Of a DNA stretch of 34,474 bases, positions 15,489-23,294 are shown in pieces (position 1 is the first letter of the stretch; each line of letters begins with the position of its first letter). Below the pieces are notes generated by a model. It was given only the letters and a program-made list of their open reading frames with translations, had not been told where the DNA came from and did not search any database. A program made the position numbers and the translations under genes. Source of the DNA: Actinomycetota bacterium (GTDB lineage: Bacteria; Actinomycetota; Actinomycetes; S36-B12; UBA5976); the NCBI GenBank assembly GCA_016870575.1, contig VGBH01000013.1, positions 1 through 34,474 on the forward strand, in the 5' to 3' direction.

Positions 15489-15494
15489 GGCGTC

Positions 15495-15500
15495 AGCGTA
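15495..15500 (-). promoter_or_regulatory. -10 box of a leaderless promoter for aroA
   Basis: TACGCT on the minus strand, six bases before ATG 15488. Start codons of aroA and the divergent SRAP gene are only 42 bases apart. Confidence 0.5.
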
Positions 15501-15518
15501 GCGACAACTAGGGCAGGG

Positions 15519-15524
15519 CATACT
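15519..15524 (+). promoter_or_regulatory. -10 box of a leaderless promoter for the SRAP gene
   Basis: CATACT lies six bases before ATG 15531; the first base departs from the TANNNT pattern, so support is weaker than at aroA. No Shine-Dalgarno is seen. Confidence 0.4.
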
Positions 15525-15530
15525 TTTCAT

Positions 15531-16223
15531 ATGTGTGGCCGATATACCGCGATTGCGGATCTTCGCGAAGTTGTTACTGCAATGGGGGTTGATGAGGTAA
15601 TTGCTTCGATTGGTGAACCTAGATACAACATTGCGCCTACCCAAGAAGTTTCAGCGGTCATTGAGTCTGCTGGTGTTCGGCAGTTAGACCTATTTACGTG
15701 GGGTTTAGTTCTGCCGTGGTCAAAACTTGCTCCAAGTAATTTGATCAATGCTCGTGTGGAATCTGTAACCCAAAAACCTTCATTTAGAGAAGCAATCCGA
15801 TATCGTCGATGTTTAATCCCAGCAACTGGATGGTATGAATGGCAGAGCACAGTTTTATCTGCCCGAAAAAAGCAGCCATTTTATTTCCACTCAAACAGCA
15901 GTAACATTTTGGCTTTTGCAGGAATATATGTGATTAATGAAAAAGCTGAAAAGTCATTTGCAATCATTACCCAGCCAGCAAATGAAGTTGTCATTGCAAT
16001 TCACGACCGAATGCCATTAATTCTGGATTCCTCAGGTTTCTCTGATTGGTTAGATCCAGATCAAAAAGACGGGGATCTGGCAGTAGTTCAGGCTAGGGCG
16101 ACAAAATTGCCACAACTTGTTGGATATGCAGTATCTACGGAAGTTAATTCAGCAAGAGCACAAGGTACACAGTTGATTTTGCCCAGTACGCCAGAGCCGA
16201 CTCAGCCAGAATTGTTTAATTAA
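15531..16223 (+). CDS. SRAP domain protein, abasic-site DNA-protein crosslink sensor (YedK/HMCES)
   Basis: The 230-residue protein begins MCGRY; after Met removal, Cys2 forms the covalent thiazolidine link to abasic sites in single-stranded DNA. Other catalytic residues are present: N73 (NAR), E103 (GWYEW) and H158 (IHDRMP). These proteins shield abasic sites at stalled forks. The start has to be ATG 15531 because catalysis needs Cys at position 2; a longer frame reaching back to 15462 is rejected for that reason. The neighbour order SRAP/aroA/rsgA resembles that of mycobacteria. It ends 70 bases before the cysK leader peptide. Confidence 0.93.
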   Translation: MCGRYTAIADLREVVTAMGVDEVIASIGEPRYNIAPTQEVSAVIESAGVRQLDLFTWGLVLPWSKLAPSNLINARVESVTQKPSFREAIRYRRCLIPATGWYEWQSTVLSARKKQPFYFHSNSSNILAFAGIYVINEKAEKSFAIITQPANEVVIAIHDRMPLILDSSGFSDWLDPDQKDGDLAVVQARATKLPQLVGYAVSTEVNSARAQGTQLILPSTPEPTQPELFN

Positions 16224-16281
16224 TGTTTACGCAAACTATTTGCAAAAAGCGCAATCAACTGCGGCTATTTGAACTTCGGGT

Positions 16282-16287
16282 TAGGAT
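16282..16287 (+). promoter_or_regulatory. -10 box of a leaderless promoter for the cys leader and cysKE
   Basis: TAGGAT, six bases before ATG 16294, so the leader peptide would be translated from the first base of the mRNA. Confidence 0.55.
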
Positions 16288-16293
16288 TTGCCC

Positions 16294-16371
16294 ATGTCTG
16301 TAGCCCTTAGTTGGTTCTTTACCAAACGTCGCGTGATTGACTTCTGCCGCGCTAACAGCGCTGCTTGCTAA
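16294..16371 (+). CDS. Cys-containing leader peptide (uORF) upstream of cysK
   Basis: A 25-codon frame begins MSVALSWFF and ends with TKRRVIDFCRANSAAC then TAA. The basic RR, a D-[LF]-CR core and a terminal Cys match the short leader peptides known upstream of sulfur genes in actinobacteria. In mycobacteria, related leaderless Cys-rich uORFs act as cysteine-responsive attenuators. Two Cys codons are present (codons 18 and 25), the second being the last before the stop. It starts six bases after a -10 box and ends 46 bases before cysK. The proposed mechanism is inference: when Cys-tRNA is scarce, ribosomes stall on the Cys codons and free the cysK ribosome binding site or prevent termination. 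Confidence 0.72.
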   Translation: MSVALSWFFTKRRVIDFCRANSAAC

Positions 16372-16384
16372 CTAATTCTTTTTT
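16349..16384 (+). promoter_or_regulatory. Putative attenuator structure in the cysK leader
   Basis: GCGCT (16349-16353) pairs with AGCGC (16357-16361) across a three-base loop inside the end of the leader-peptide frame, between its two Cys codons. A T-rich run (TTCTTTTTT) follows at 16376-16384. The run is 14 bases past the stem, so it is not a classical terminator. A ribosome at the last Cys codon would cover or open the stem. Confidence 0.35.
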
Positions 16385-16417
16385 CCAAAGTTAACCAAAA
16401 CAATCGTGAGGACAATT

Positions 16418-17347
16418 ATGAAAATTTATGAAGATATAACCAAAGTAGTAGGAAATACACCATTGGTGAGACTGAATCGAATCATGGATGGTGCAAAAGC
16501 AAATGTTTTTGCCAAGCTTGAGTTCTATAACCCATCAGCAACAGTTAAAGACCGAATTGGCATAGCCATGATTGACGCCGCCGAAAAGTCAGGCGAGTTA
16601 AAACCTGGTGGCGCAATTGTGGAAGCCACAAGTGGCAATACTGGAATTGCATTAGCAATGGTAGGTGCAGCGCGAGGATATCGAGTTATCTTGACTATGC
16701 CAGATTCAATGAGCAAAGAGCGAAGAATGCTGCTTAGAGCTTATGGTGCAGAGTTGGTATTAACGCCTGCTGCTGAAGGTATGAAGGGCTGCGTTGCAAA
16801 AGCTGAAGAAATTGGAAAGGCAGAGGGTGCGGTATTAGTTCGTCAATTTGAAAATGCTGCTAATCCAGAAATTCATCGCAACACCACAGCACAGGAAATC
16901 TGGCAAGATACAGATGGTTCCATTGCGGCATTAGTTGCTGGAATTGGAACTGGTGGCACCATCACCGGTGTTGGGCAAGTATTAAAAGAAAAGAATTCAT
17001 CAATTAAAGTGTTTGCAGTGGAACCGGCGGCTTCACCAATTTTGAATGGCGGTTCGCCATCTGGACATCCAATACAAGGAATTGGTCCAAATTTCGTTCC
17101 TCCAATTTTGGATCGTGAAGTGTATGACGAAGTATTGGATGCGCCTAATGAAGAAGCGATGCGATACGCCAGACGTGCTGCAGCTGAAGAGGGAATCTTG
17201 GGTGGTATTTCTTCTGGTGCAGCACTTTGGGCGGCCGCGCAAGTTGCTAGACGAAGCGAGTTTGCAGGTAAAAATATTGTGGTAATTATTCCTTCATTTG
17301 GTGAGCGTTATTTATCAACAGCTCTTTATGCAGATCTAGTGGAGTAA
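16418..17347 (+). CDS. cysK: Cysteine synthase A (O-acetylserine sulfhydrylase)
   Basis: A PLP enzyme that makes cysteine from O-acetylserine and sulfide. K44 in NPSATVKDR binds PLP, TSGNTG (71-76) binds the substrate carboxylate, GTGGTITG holds the cofactor phosphate, and SSGAALW lies near the C-terminus. Length 309 is typical of CysK. The start is ATG 16418, six bases after AGGA; a GTG at 16406 opens the frame earlier but overlaps this Shine-Dalgarno. It forms an operon with cysE (6-base gap) behind the Cys leader peptide, which argues for control by cysteine supply. Confidence 0.95.
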   Translation: MKIYEDITKVVGNTPLVRLNRIMDGAKANVFAKLEFYNPSATVKDRIGIAMIDAAEKSGELKPGGAIVEATSGNTGIALAMVGAARGYRVILTMPDSMSKERRMLLRAYGAELVLTPAAEGMKGCVAKAEEIGKAEGAVLVRQFENAANPEIHRNTTAQEIWQDTDGSIAALVAGIGTGGTITGVGQVLKEKNSSIKVFAVEPAASPILNGGSPSGHPIQGIGPNFVPPILDREVYDEVLDAPNEEAMRYARRAAAEEGILGGISSGAALWAAAQVARRSEFAGKNIVVIIPSFGERYLSTALYADLVE

Positions 17348-17353
17348 TACTGA

Positions 17354-17899
17354 ATGTTTAATCGGATTCAAGAAGATATTGATGCTGCTATCACGCGTGA
17401 CCCAGCAGCCAGGAGTAAGTGGGAGATTGTGCTCGCATATCCTGGGGTGCAAGCGTTGTGGCGACACCGTATTGCTAATTGGCTCTGGCAACATAATTTT
17501 TATTTACTTGCACGAATGTATGCAAATAGAAACCGTCGATTAACAGGAATAGAAATTCATCCCGGTGCGCAGATTGGTAGACGATGCTTTATAGATCACG
17601 GAATGGGTGTAGTGATTGGTGAAACAGCAGTAATTGGTGATGATGTGATGATGTATCACGGAGTGACTTTGGGTGGACGATCGTTAGCCAAAATAAAGCG
17701 ACACCCAACAATTGGAAATGGAGTTGTCTTAGGCGCAGGCGCTACAGTGCTTGGGAATATTTCAATTGGTGATAAAGCATTAATTGGCGCTAACGCAATT
17801 GTTACCAAAAATGTGGCACCTGGAGCAGTTGTAATGGGAGCACCCGAGCGGCATTTATCTAAACCAGATGTTGCTGACCCAGAGTTGTGGTTTATCTAA
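17354..17899 (+). CDS. cysE: Serine O-acetyltransferase
   Basis: Acetylates serine with acetyl-CoA to give the CysK substrate. The N-terminal helical part (about residues 1-65) is short, as in the 'EpsC' type. The left-handed beta-helix of hexapeptide repeats follows (about 66-160), with the catalytic [13 protein letters not shown] and the CoA-site HGVTLGG. Length 181 fits this short type. GGAG overlapping the cysK stop codon serves as ribosome binding site, nine bases before the ATG. The C-terminus ends in 'LWFI'; insertion of a C-terminal Ile into the CysK active site is how the two enzymes bind each other in other bacteria, so complex formation is plausible. Confidence 0.94.
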   Translation: MFNRIQEDIDAAITRDPAARSKWEIVLAYPGVQALWRHRIANWLWQHNFYLLARMYANRNRRLTGIEIHPGAQIGRRCFIDHGMGVVIGETAVIGDDVMMYHGVTLGGRSLAKIKRHPTIGNGVVLGAGATVLGNISIGDKALIGANAIVTKNVAPGAVVMGAPERHLSKPDVADPELWFI

Positions 17900-17909
17900 A
17901 GATGTCCAG

Positions 17910-17984
17910 TTAAGCGCGAGGTCGTTTGCCGTGGTTAGCCTTGTTTTTCTTACGATCGCGCTTTTTGCGGGCTCGCTTGCTCAT
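17910..17984 (-). CDS. 50S ribosomal protein bL37
   Basis: A 24-codon frame on the minus strand encodes a very basic peptide that begins MSKRARKKRDRKK and ends KANHGKRPRA. This matches the actinobacteria-specific ribosomal protein bL37, a 24-residue protein seen in mycobacterial ribosome structures, including its NHGKRP ending. A Shine-Dalgarno TAGGAG lies five bases before the ATG, which is strong support that so short a frame is translated. It is convergent with cysE, with 10 bases between them, and divergent from pdtaS. It is easily missed by gene callers because of its length. Confidence 0.88.
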   Translation of the reverse strand: MSKRARKKRDRKKNKANHGKRPRA

Positions 17985-18035
17985 TTGAACTCCTAAATTG
18001 GTCGGCGGATTCTCTCATAGTTATTAATCATTAAG

Positions 18036-18041
18036 TAGTCT
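18036..18041 (+). promoter_or_regulatory. -10 box of a leaderless promoter for pdtaS
   Basis: TAGTCT, six bases (GCCCCC) before GTG 18048. No Shine-Dalgarno is present. Confidence 0.5.
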
Positions 18042-18047
18042 GCCCCC

Positions 18048-19427
18048 GTGGCTACGTTAGAGCAATTGATTGAGCAACATACCGAATTAACCCCAGCGGC
18101 GACTGAGCAGTTATCGCAGCTTGTATCTGAATGGATGCTACTGGCTGATCTTTCCTTTTCAGATTTACTGCTTTGGGTACCAAAGTGGCATGAAAGTGGA
18201 TATGTATGCGTTGCCCAGATTCGACCAGTTACCGCTCCAACCAGAATTGATTCTGATCTGGTTGGTAGTTTTCAATCTGAACGTAGATTAACCGCAGTTG
18301 ATAGAGCTCACAATAATAAGGAAACAATAGAACTAGATGATGTAACGGCAATTCCAATCATTCATCAAGGGGATTGCATTGCGGTTATTGAACGTCATCG
18401 TGGGGCACGCGAAGAGGGATCTCTAGTAAGTGCATATCTTGCAGCTGCAAAAAAATTGTTTGATATGGCTAGGGTGGGAAAATTTCCACCCGCTAGTAAC
18501 ACTTCAATGATCACTTCGCTACCACGAGTAGGCGATGGTGTTGTGTTGTTAGATAACGCTGGAATTGTGCAGTTCGCTTCCCCAAATGCAACTAGCGCAT
18601 TTCGGCGATTAGGCCTTGCCTCAGATTTAGTGCACACAGATTTAGCAGCTACCGCTATTTCACTTATTAAACGCTTAGGTGTAATTGATGAATCTGTTTC
18701 TTTAATAACTAAAGGCACAATGGCAGGGGCGGCTGAGATAGAAAATCGCTCAGCGACCATCACACTTCGGTGTTATCCATTTTTAACAGAACGAAAACCA
18801 TCTGGAGCATTAATCCTGGTGCGAGATGTTACGGAATTGCGTAGACGCGAGCGAGCACTGCTAACCAAAGAAGCAGCACTTAGAGAGGCACATCATCGAG
18901 TAAAGAATAATTTACAAACAGTTTCAGCATTGCTGCGTATGCAAGCGAGAAGATCTAGCTATGAAGCAAAAAGAGCACTTATCGAAGCTGAACGAAGAAT
19001 TGAAGTTATTGCGTTGGTCCATGAAACACTAACCTTAACTCCAGCAGAAAATGTCGACTTCAATGAAATTGCAGATCGATTAGTTGCGCTTAGTTTGCAG
19101 CTGGCACCAGATACAGTTGCTATCAAACGAACTGGTGAGTTTGGTTCGTATTCTGCCGAGTATGCCGTGCCATTAGCAGCTGCATTATCTGAATTATTAC
19201 AAAATGCGATTGAGCATGGTGATGTTTCTAAACCTATAAATTTAGAAGTGAGATTAACTGAACCACTTTCATTTCGGGTGATTAATCAAGCTAAAACTCG
19301 CGGAGCTCATGCTGAGGGTTTAGGCATTTCAATTGTGCGCAGCTTAGTTGAGGGTGAACTTAATGGGATAGTGGAAATCAATACTGGTGGTGGCGAGTTT
19401 ATTGTTGAGGTAACAACCCAGAGGTAA
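18048..19427 (+). CDS. pdtaS: Sensor histidine kinase, PdtaS type (HisKA_2)
   Basis: The 459-residue soluble kinase has an N-terminal GAF-type domain (about residues 5-145), a PAS domain (about 162-262, ending LVRDVTELRRRE), and a HisKA_2 dimerisation region with HHRVKNNLQT at 282-291. One of its two histidines is the phosphoacceptor. The HATPase domain follows, with ELLQNAIEHG and GLGISIV. No transmembrane segment is present, as in mycobacterial PdtaS, which signals to the antiterminator PdtaR and affects ribosomal and copper/NO responses. In M. tuberculosis pdtaS (Rv3220c) is next to whiB1 (Rv3219); here whiB1 is about 4 kb away with three genes in between. PdtaR is not in the window. Start is leaderless GTG. 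Confidence 0.87.
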   Translation: MATLEQLIEQHTELTPAATEQLSQLVSEWMLLADLSFSDLLLWVPKWHESGYVCVAQIRPVTAPTRIDSDLVGSFQSERRLTAVDRAHNNKETIELDDVTAIPIIHQGDCIAVIERHRGAREEGSLVSAYLAAAKKLFDMARVGKFPPASNTSMITSLPRVGDGVVLLDNAGIVQFASPNATSAFRRLGLASDLVHTDLAATAISLIKRLGVIDESVSLITKGTMAGAAEIENRSATITLRCYPFLTERKPSGALILVRDVTELRRRERALLTKEAALREAHHRVKNNLQTVSALLRMQARRSSYEAKRALIEAERRIEVIALVHETLTLTPAENVDFNEIADRLVALSLQLAPDTVAIKRTGEFGSYSAEYAVPLAAALSELLQNAIEHGDVSKPINLEVRLTEPLSFRVINQAKTRGAHAEGLGISIVRSLVEGELNGIVEINTGGGEFIVEVTTQR

Positions 19428-19466
19428 CTAAGACCTATATTCCATCTTTAGGCAAACACAACGTAA

Positions 19467-19472
19467 TAGAAT
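19467..19472 (+). promoter_or_regulatory. -10 box of a leaderless promoter for the second Rieske gene
   Basis: TAGAAT, six bases before ATG 19479. This rules against the upstream TTG at 19473, which directly abuts the box. Confidence 0.55.
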
Positions 19473-19478
19473 TTGATT

Positions 19479-20096
19479 ATGGCGCAGATTTCGAGGCGGG
19501 TGCTGTTTTTACTTACCGGGATAGTTATTGCTGGCGCTATTGGTCAACGAATAGAAGCTGCGAGCACTAAACAGTCCACGCCAACACCATCTAAATTACC
19601 AAAAGAACCACCGCAAGAAAAGGCATTGCCAACTCCTGAGCCAGAGCAGAAATCTCCAAATCCTTTGGAAGAAAAAGTATCTCCTTCGTCTACCGATGTG
19701 GAAAGTAAGGAAGAACCTGATTCGACTCGGAAAACAAGTCCTGAGGAATCTCCCACAGAACAAGATTCTGTAAATAGTGTTGAAGAGGGTGTGTTTATAG
19801 CAAAGAGTAGCGAACTAAATCTGCGTCAAACGAAAGTATTCTTTGTTAAAGATTCGTTTGGTATTTCAACAGGATATTCATTGACTCGAACTTCACGAGG
19901 GATTGTTGCTTTTGATGTTAGATGTACACATGCTGGAGTTCCAAGCGCTTTGATTGGTAATAAGTTGGAATGCCCAGCTCACGGATCAATTTTTGACCCC
20001 GAGAGCGGACAAGTATTGACTGGACCAGCTGTTGAACCGTTAAGAAGTTACCCAACGCTTGAAACAAATGGCGAGATAAGAATTTTTATTTCTTAA
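19479..20096 (+). CDS. Tat-type secreted Rieske [2Fe-2S] protein with Pro/Glu-rich linker
   Basis: The 205-residue protein starts with a twin-arginine signal (ISRRVLFLLTG, core to about residue 26). A low-complexity linker rich in Pro, Glu, Ser and Lys follows (about 30-100), then a C-terminal Rieske domain. Ligands are C149/H151 (CTHAG) and C165/H168 (CPAHG); downstream 'GSIFDPESGQVLTGPA' is the usual loop. The cluster would be inserted in the cytoplasm and the folded protein exported by Tat. Unlike the other Rieske protein in this window it lacks the C-X15-C module. It converges on the DUF1501 gene with an 11-base overlap of coding ends. Partner enzymes are not evident. Confidence 0.82.
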   Translation: MAQISRRVLFLLTGIVIAGAIGQRIEAASTKQSTPTPSKLPKEPPQEKALPTPEPEQKSPNPLEEKVSPSSTDVESKEEPDSTRKTSPEESPTEQDSVNSVEEGVFIAKSSELNLRQTKVFFVKDSFGISTGYSLTRTSRGIVAFDVRCTHAGVPSALIGNKLECPAHGSIFDPESGQVLTGPAVEPLRSYPTLETNGEIRIFIS

Positions 20097-21570
20097 TCTT
20101 GTACCCAGTTGGACACTTCGGATTTGTACCAGTAACTTTAATTGTTTTGCCATTCTTAACACAAGTGATTGTTTTCTTTTTGACTTCCTTTACTACCACT
20201 GGCGCTGTGGCTGCAGTTGCAGTTGGTAACAAATCCTTGTCATAAGAAACATTTCCAAGAGCGTTTTTGACATTTTCAGGGAAGTTCTCTGGAAGTGGGG
20301 TGTCGGAGAGGTGTTTCATCACCGAGAGAACCTCAGGTCGGAAGTTCGGAAATATTTGTTCAGCTCCTTTTGCGGTTACTCCAGCGCGGCGAGTGAGTAT
20401 CTCTGTTAACAAACTCCGATAGTCAGCCGTCACAACAAGGTCACCGTCCTTTAATTGTTGATTATCAAGGCCTGGGAATCTGCCGTGGATCTTTCCTCCG
20501 TCAACTCCACCTCCAGCAACAAAAGTGCTCGTACCCCAACCATGTTCTGTACCAGTTGATTGATTCTGACTAACTCTTCTACCAAATTCAGTTATTGTTA
20601 CTACGGTAACTCGCGACCAGAGCACCCCGAGATCTTCTCTAAATGATGCAATTGATCCGGCAAGATCTGCGAGATAAGAAGTTAGCCAACCATTTTCAAG
20701 TGTTCCCATATTTGCGTGCATATCCCAGTCACCTTGAAATTCAACATCAACGGCGCGAACACCGATACCTGCCTTTAGTAGCGTTGCAACATCACGAAGT
20801 CGCTGACCAGTTCCAGTGTTTGGATAAGTAACGGTACTTTTTAGTGCGCCAGCTTTTGCAATCTGATCAAGTGCTTCAATTGTTGATTTTGCTTGCGTGG
20901 CCCAGATATTTGTCCAGCGAGAATGAGTTTCATCAATAAATCCAGCTAAGTCTTCAGCTCGGTATCCGTAAATAGAATCTAATCTAAAGTTTTTAATCCC
21001 ATCAACATTTACCGGAGCTGCTTTTCCACCAACTAGTTGTTTGGTAGTTGAACCAATACCAACAGATTGAACTATCGAACCGCTTCCAGATACATCTAAA
21101 AAGCGAGCCATCCAGCCACTTCGTTTGTCTTTTTCGCCATAAGCTGCATATGCAACATCAGAAATCTCATCAAAATGACTACGTGAATGAGTTGGTGCAC
21201 CAATTGTGTTAACTATTGCAAGTTCTTTGTTTTCCCATAGCGGAAGCAATCTATTAAGCGCTGGATGCAATCCAAATTCTCGATTAAGAGGAAGCAAAGC
21301 TGCATTAGGAATATAAATCTGACTGCGAGCTTGTCGCATTATGTTTTCATTCGTTGGCACAACCGCGCTTAGACCATCAAATCCGCCGCGCAGCACAAGA
21401 GTCACTACAACATCGGGCACTTCATTTGCGGAGGCAGCAAAGCTATATCGAATTCCATTCGCAGAGAGAATTGTCATACCACCAAAAACGGCTATACCTC
21501 GAAGGAATTGGCGACGAGAGAAACCCTCTTTACCTTCAGGACATTGTGCTATTACCTCTTCAGTTATCAT
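20086..21570 (-). CDS. DUF1501 family Tat-secreted protein with C-terminal C-X15-C tail
   Basis: The 494-residue protein has a twin-arginine signal (SRRQFLRG at 18-25 and a hydrophobic core to about 45). The DUF1501 domain belongs to the alkaline-phosphatase/sulfatase superfamily: LRGGFDGLSAVVP, GLHPALNRLLPLW, HSRSHFDEISD, and the late EFGRRVSQN...EHGWG metal-type motif. It ends with a basic tail holding C470 and C486 (TITC...NPKCPTGY), similar in sequence and identical in cysteine spacing to the first Rieske protein. Catalytic activity of DUF1501 proteins is unproven. The start is ATG 21570, six bases after GGAG, and overlaps the DUF1800 stop (ATGA), so the two are coupled. A longer frame to 21582 is rejected because it covers the ribosome binding site. 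Confidence 0.88.
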   Translation of the reverse strand: MITEEVIAQCPEGKEGFSRRQFLRGIAVFGGMTILSANGIRYSFAASANEVPDVVVTLVLRGGFDGLSAVVPTNENIMRQARSQIYIPNAALLPLNREFGLHPALNRLLPLWENKELAIVNTIGAPTHSRSHFDEISDVAYAAYGEKDKRSGWMARFLDVSGSGSIVQSVGIGSTTKQLVGGKAAPVNVDGIKNFRLDSIYGYRAEDLAGFIDETHSRWTNIWATQAKSTIEALDQIAKAGALKSTVTYPNTGTGQRLRDVATLLKAGIGVRAVDVEFQGDWDMHANMGTLENGWLTSYLADLAGSIASFREDLGVLWSRVTVVTITEFGRRVSQNQSTGTEHGWGTSTFVAGGGVDGGKIHGRFPGLDNQQLKDGDLVVTADYRSLLTEILTRRAGVTAKGAEQIFPNFRPEVLSVMKHLSDTPLPENFPENVKNALGNVSYDKDLLPTATAATAPVVVKEVKKKTITCVKNGKTIKVTGTNPKCPTGYKIKK

Positions 21571-23144
21571 CGTAAACTCCAAACTGGAAGTTGGAAAATC
21601 AATCGGGATATCAAGGGTGTGATATCACGATACAAATTGTTCATATCTGGATTTGGTCCAAACACTTTTGTCACAGCGGTTCTAACAGAAGTTAGATCTG
21701 CACTACCTAATTCTTTGAAGAGCAATAACTGTGCTACTTGATTAATTTGGTTATCTAAGTTTGTCTCACGATTCGGCAGAAGCGACTCCCATTTAGGTAC
21801 ATCCCAAGTGTTACCTTTAACAAAGTGGCCATAAATATTCCAGCGCATCAACTGGTGACTTGCATTAACCCAACTTTTTGCAATGTCAGGATAGCCATCA
21901 GGGAAGGGCCAAGAAAGCGGGGAGTGTCCCGTTCCCGCTAACTCATTTAGGACAATTGCGGGAAAGCTAAACTCCTTTGTCATACCTTGCCACTTTTGAA
22001 GTCTTGTGAAGCTGGGCCAAACATTTAGAGATCTAGCAACCGAAATGTAGTCTTCGCCCGGACGCTTTAATTTCTTTCCAATAGCGTTCTTAAAATCTGT
22101 ATGTTGATAAACCGCTTTTAAAGTAGCTTTAATATCGCCACCATTTGAAATATATGAAGATGAAATGTCATTAATGAATTTCTGAGAGGGTACATCTTCT
22201 ACAAAACGGCGCCCCAACTTTAGCGCAAGATTCTTTGCTGTCTCTGGGTGTGATGATAAGTAATTTAACAGGGATTTAATTGCGGGCAGAACTTGATCAA
22301 CAGATGTAACAGTTCTTTGCCAGCCCATAACTCTAAAGGTGCCGTAGTTTTGGCGCTCACCATGTAGCAACGTTGCATAAGGCAAAACATCTATGAAAGT
22401 TCTACCTTGCGGTCGCGGCCTTGGTCCTCTTTGGTACCAACGCTCTGGCCACTTCACCCGTAAACCCGAGAATAGTCTTGCAGCGTCAATAAGGTCGGCT
22501 TGGGTATAACCAGATTTTGGCGTTACGGTGTGTAGTTCAAGTAACTCGCGTCCGTAATTTTCATTTGGAAGTTCTTTACTGCTCAATTCGCCATCAAGAT
22601 AAACAATCATCGCAGGGTGCAGCGCAGTTGCTTGCAATAGGTCTTCGAATCTGGTTAAAGCATGCTCGCGAATAACTCGCTTATTCCAATCATTGGTATG
22701 CCAGTCAAGTTTTCCATCTTTGGTTTCATCGCCAAGGGTTGTGATGTTGAAGTGGTCATGCCAAAACTCCACCATCATCTCAAAAATCTGTCGTTTTGAA
22801 TGTGATTGATTAATTAGGGTGTAAAGATGAAGAACTCGACCCGATAAGTGATTTGACTGGAATATTTGACCTCTATTGATATCACCTTCAGCTTCAGCAA
22901 CTGGCCATAAAAAATTCATATCTTTATGAATGATATTAAAAATGTCATACTTACTAATATAAGAATTTACTTCGTTATCGGAGATTGATAAATAATCCAA
23001 TTGTTTTTCAAACCAGGCATCAGCACCCATTTGAGAAACCTCTGAAACCAAATCTTTCGTTGGTCCATAGGTGAATCGATGAAGGAGATGAATGATTGGG
23101 TCAGTGGATGGAGTAGTAGCTCCTTGGCCCCAGCTGGATTCCAT
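21567..23144 (-). CDS. DUF1800 family protein
   Basis: The 525-residue protein matches DUF1800: HLLHRFTYGPTKDLVSEV near the N-terminus (about residue 18), then MVEFWHDHFN, ENYGRELLELHTV, 'YTQADLIDAARLFSGL' and the C-terminal 'PLSWPFPDGYPD'. DUF1800 genes nearly always travel with DUF1501 genes, as here with an ATGA overlap; their role is unknown. No Tat or Sec signal is visible on this protein, although its partner has one, so it may be co-exported or stay inside. ATG 23144 follows TACCTT by six bases and is preferred over ATG 23159. Confidence 0.88.
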   Translation of the reverse strand: MESSWGQGATTPSTDPIIHLLHRFTYGPTKDLVSEVSQMGADAWFEKQLDYLSISDNEVNSYISKYDIFNIIHKDMNFLWPVAEAEGDINRGQIFQSNHLSGRVLHLYTLINQSHSKRQIFEMMVEFWHDHFNITTLGDETKDGKLDWHTNDWNKRVIREHALTRFEDLLQATALHPAMIVYLDGELSSKELPNENYGRELLELHTVTPKSGYTQADLIDAARLFSGLRVKWPERWYQRGPRPRPQGRTFIDVLPYATLLHGERQNYGTFRVMGWQRTVTSVDQVLPAIKSLLNYLSSHPETAKNLALKLGRRFVEDVPSQKFINDISSSYISNGGDIKATLKAVYQHTDFKNAIGKKLKRPGEDYISVARSLNVWPSFTRLQKWQGMTKEFSFPAIVLNELAGTGHSPLSWPFPDGYPDIAKSWVNASHQLMRWNIYGHFVKGNTWDVPKWESLLPNRETNLDNQINQVAQLLLFKELGSADLTSVRTAVTKVFGPNPDMNNLYRDITPLISRLIFQLPVWSLR

Positions 23145-23150
23145 AGACGT

Positions 23151-23156
23151 AAGGTA
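23151..23156 (-). promoter_or_regulatory. -10 box of a leaderless promoter for DUF1800-DUF1501
   Basis: TACCTT on the minus strand, six bases before ATG 23144. An alternative TACAAT box about 14 bases before ATG 23159 could support the longer start. Confidence 0.4.
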
Positions 23157-23294
23157 CATACAACGGTAATGAAATTGTAACTGGGCAAGTTACTTTTTAG
23201 GCAAATAATTTGATTTCGTCTTGCCCTAACGAGTAGGCAAGACCGAATCAACAATTATGGAAATGCGCGTGCAACAACTTCTAGGGAAGTGCGC

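Noticed and set aside
15462-15530. N-terminal extension of the SRAP frame
   Set aside because: Catalysis requires Cys at position 2 directly after the initiator Met, which fixes the start at 15531.
15489-15644. N-terminal extension of aroA by 52 codons
   Set aside because: It would run through the divergent SRAP start and its promoter, has no EPSP synthase similarity, and a leaderless signal marks ATG 15488.
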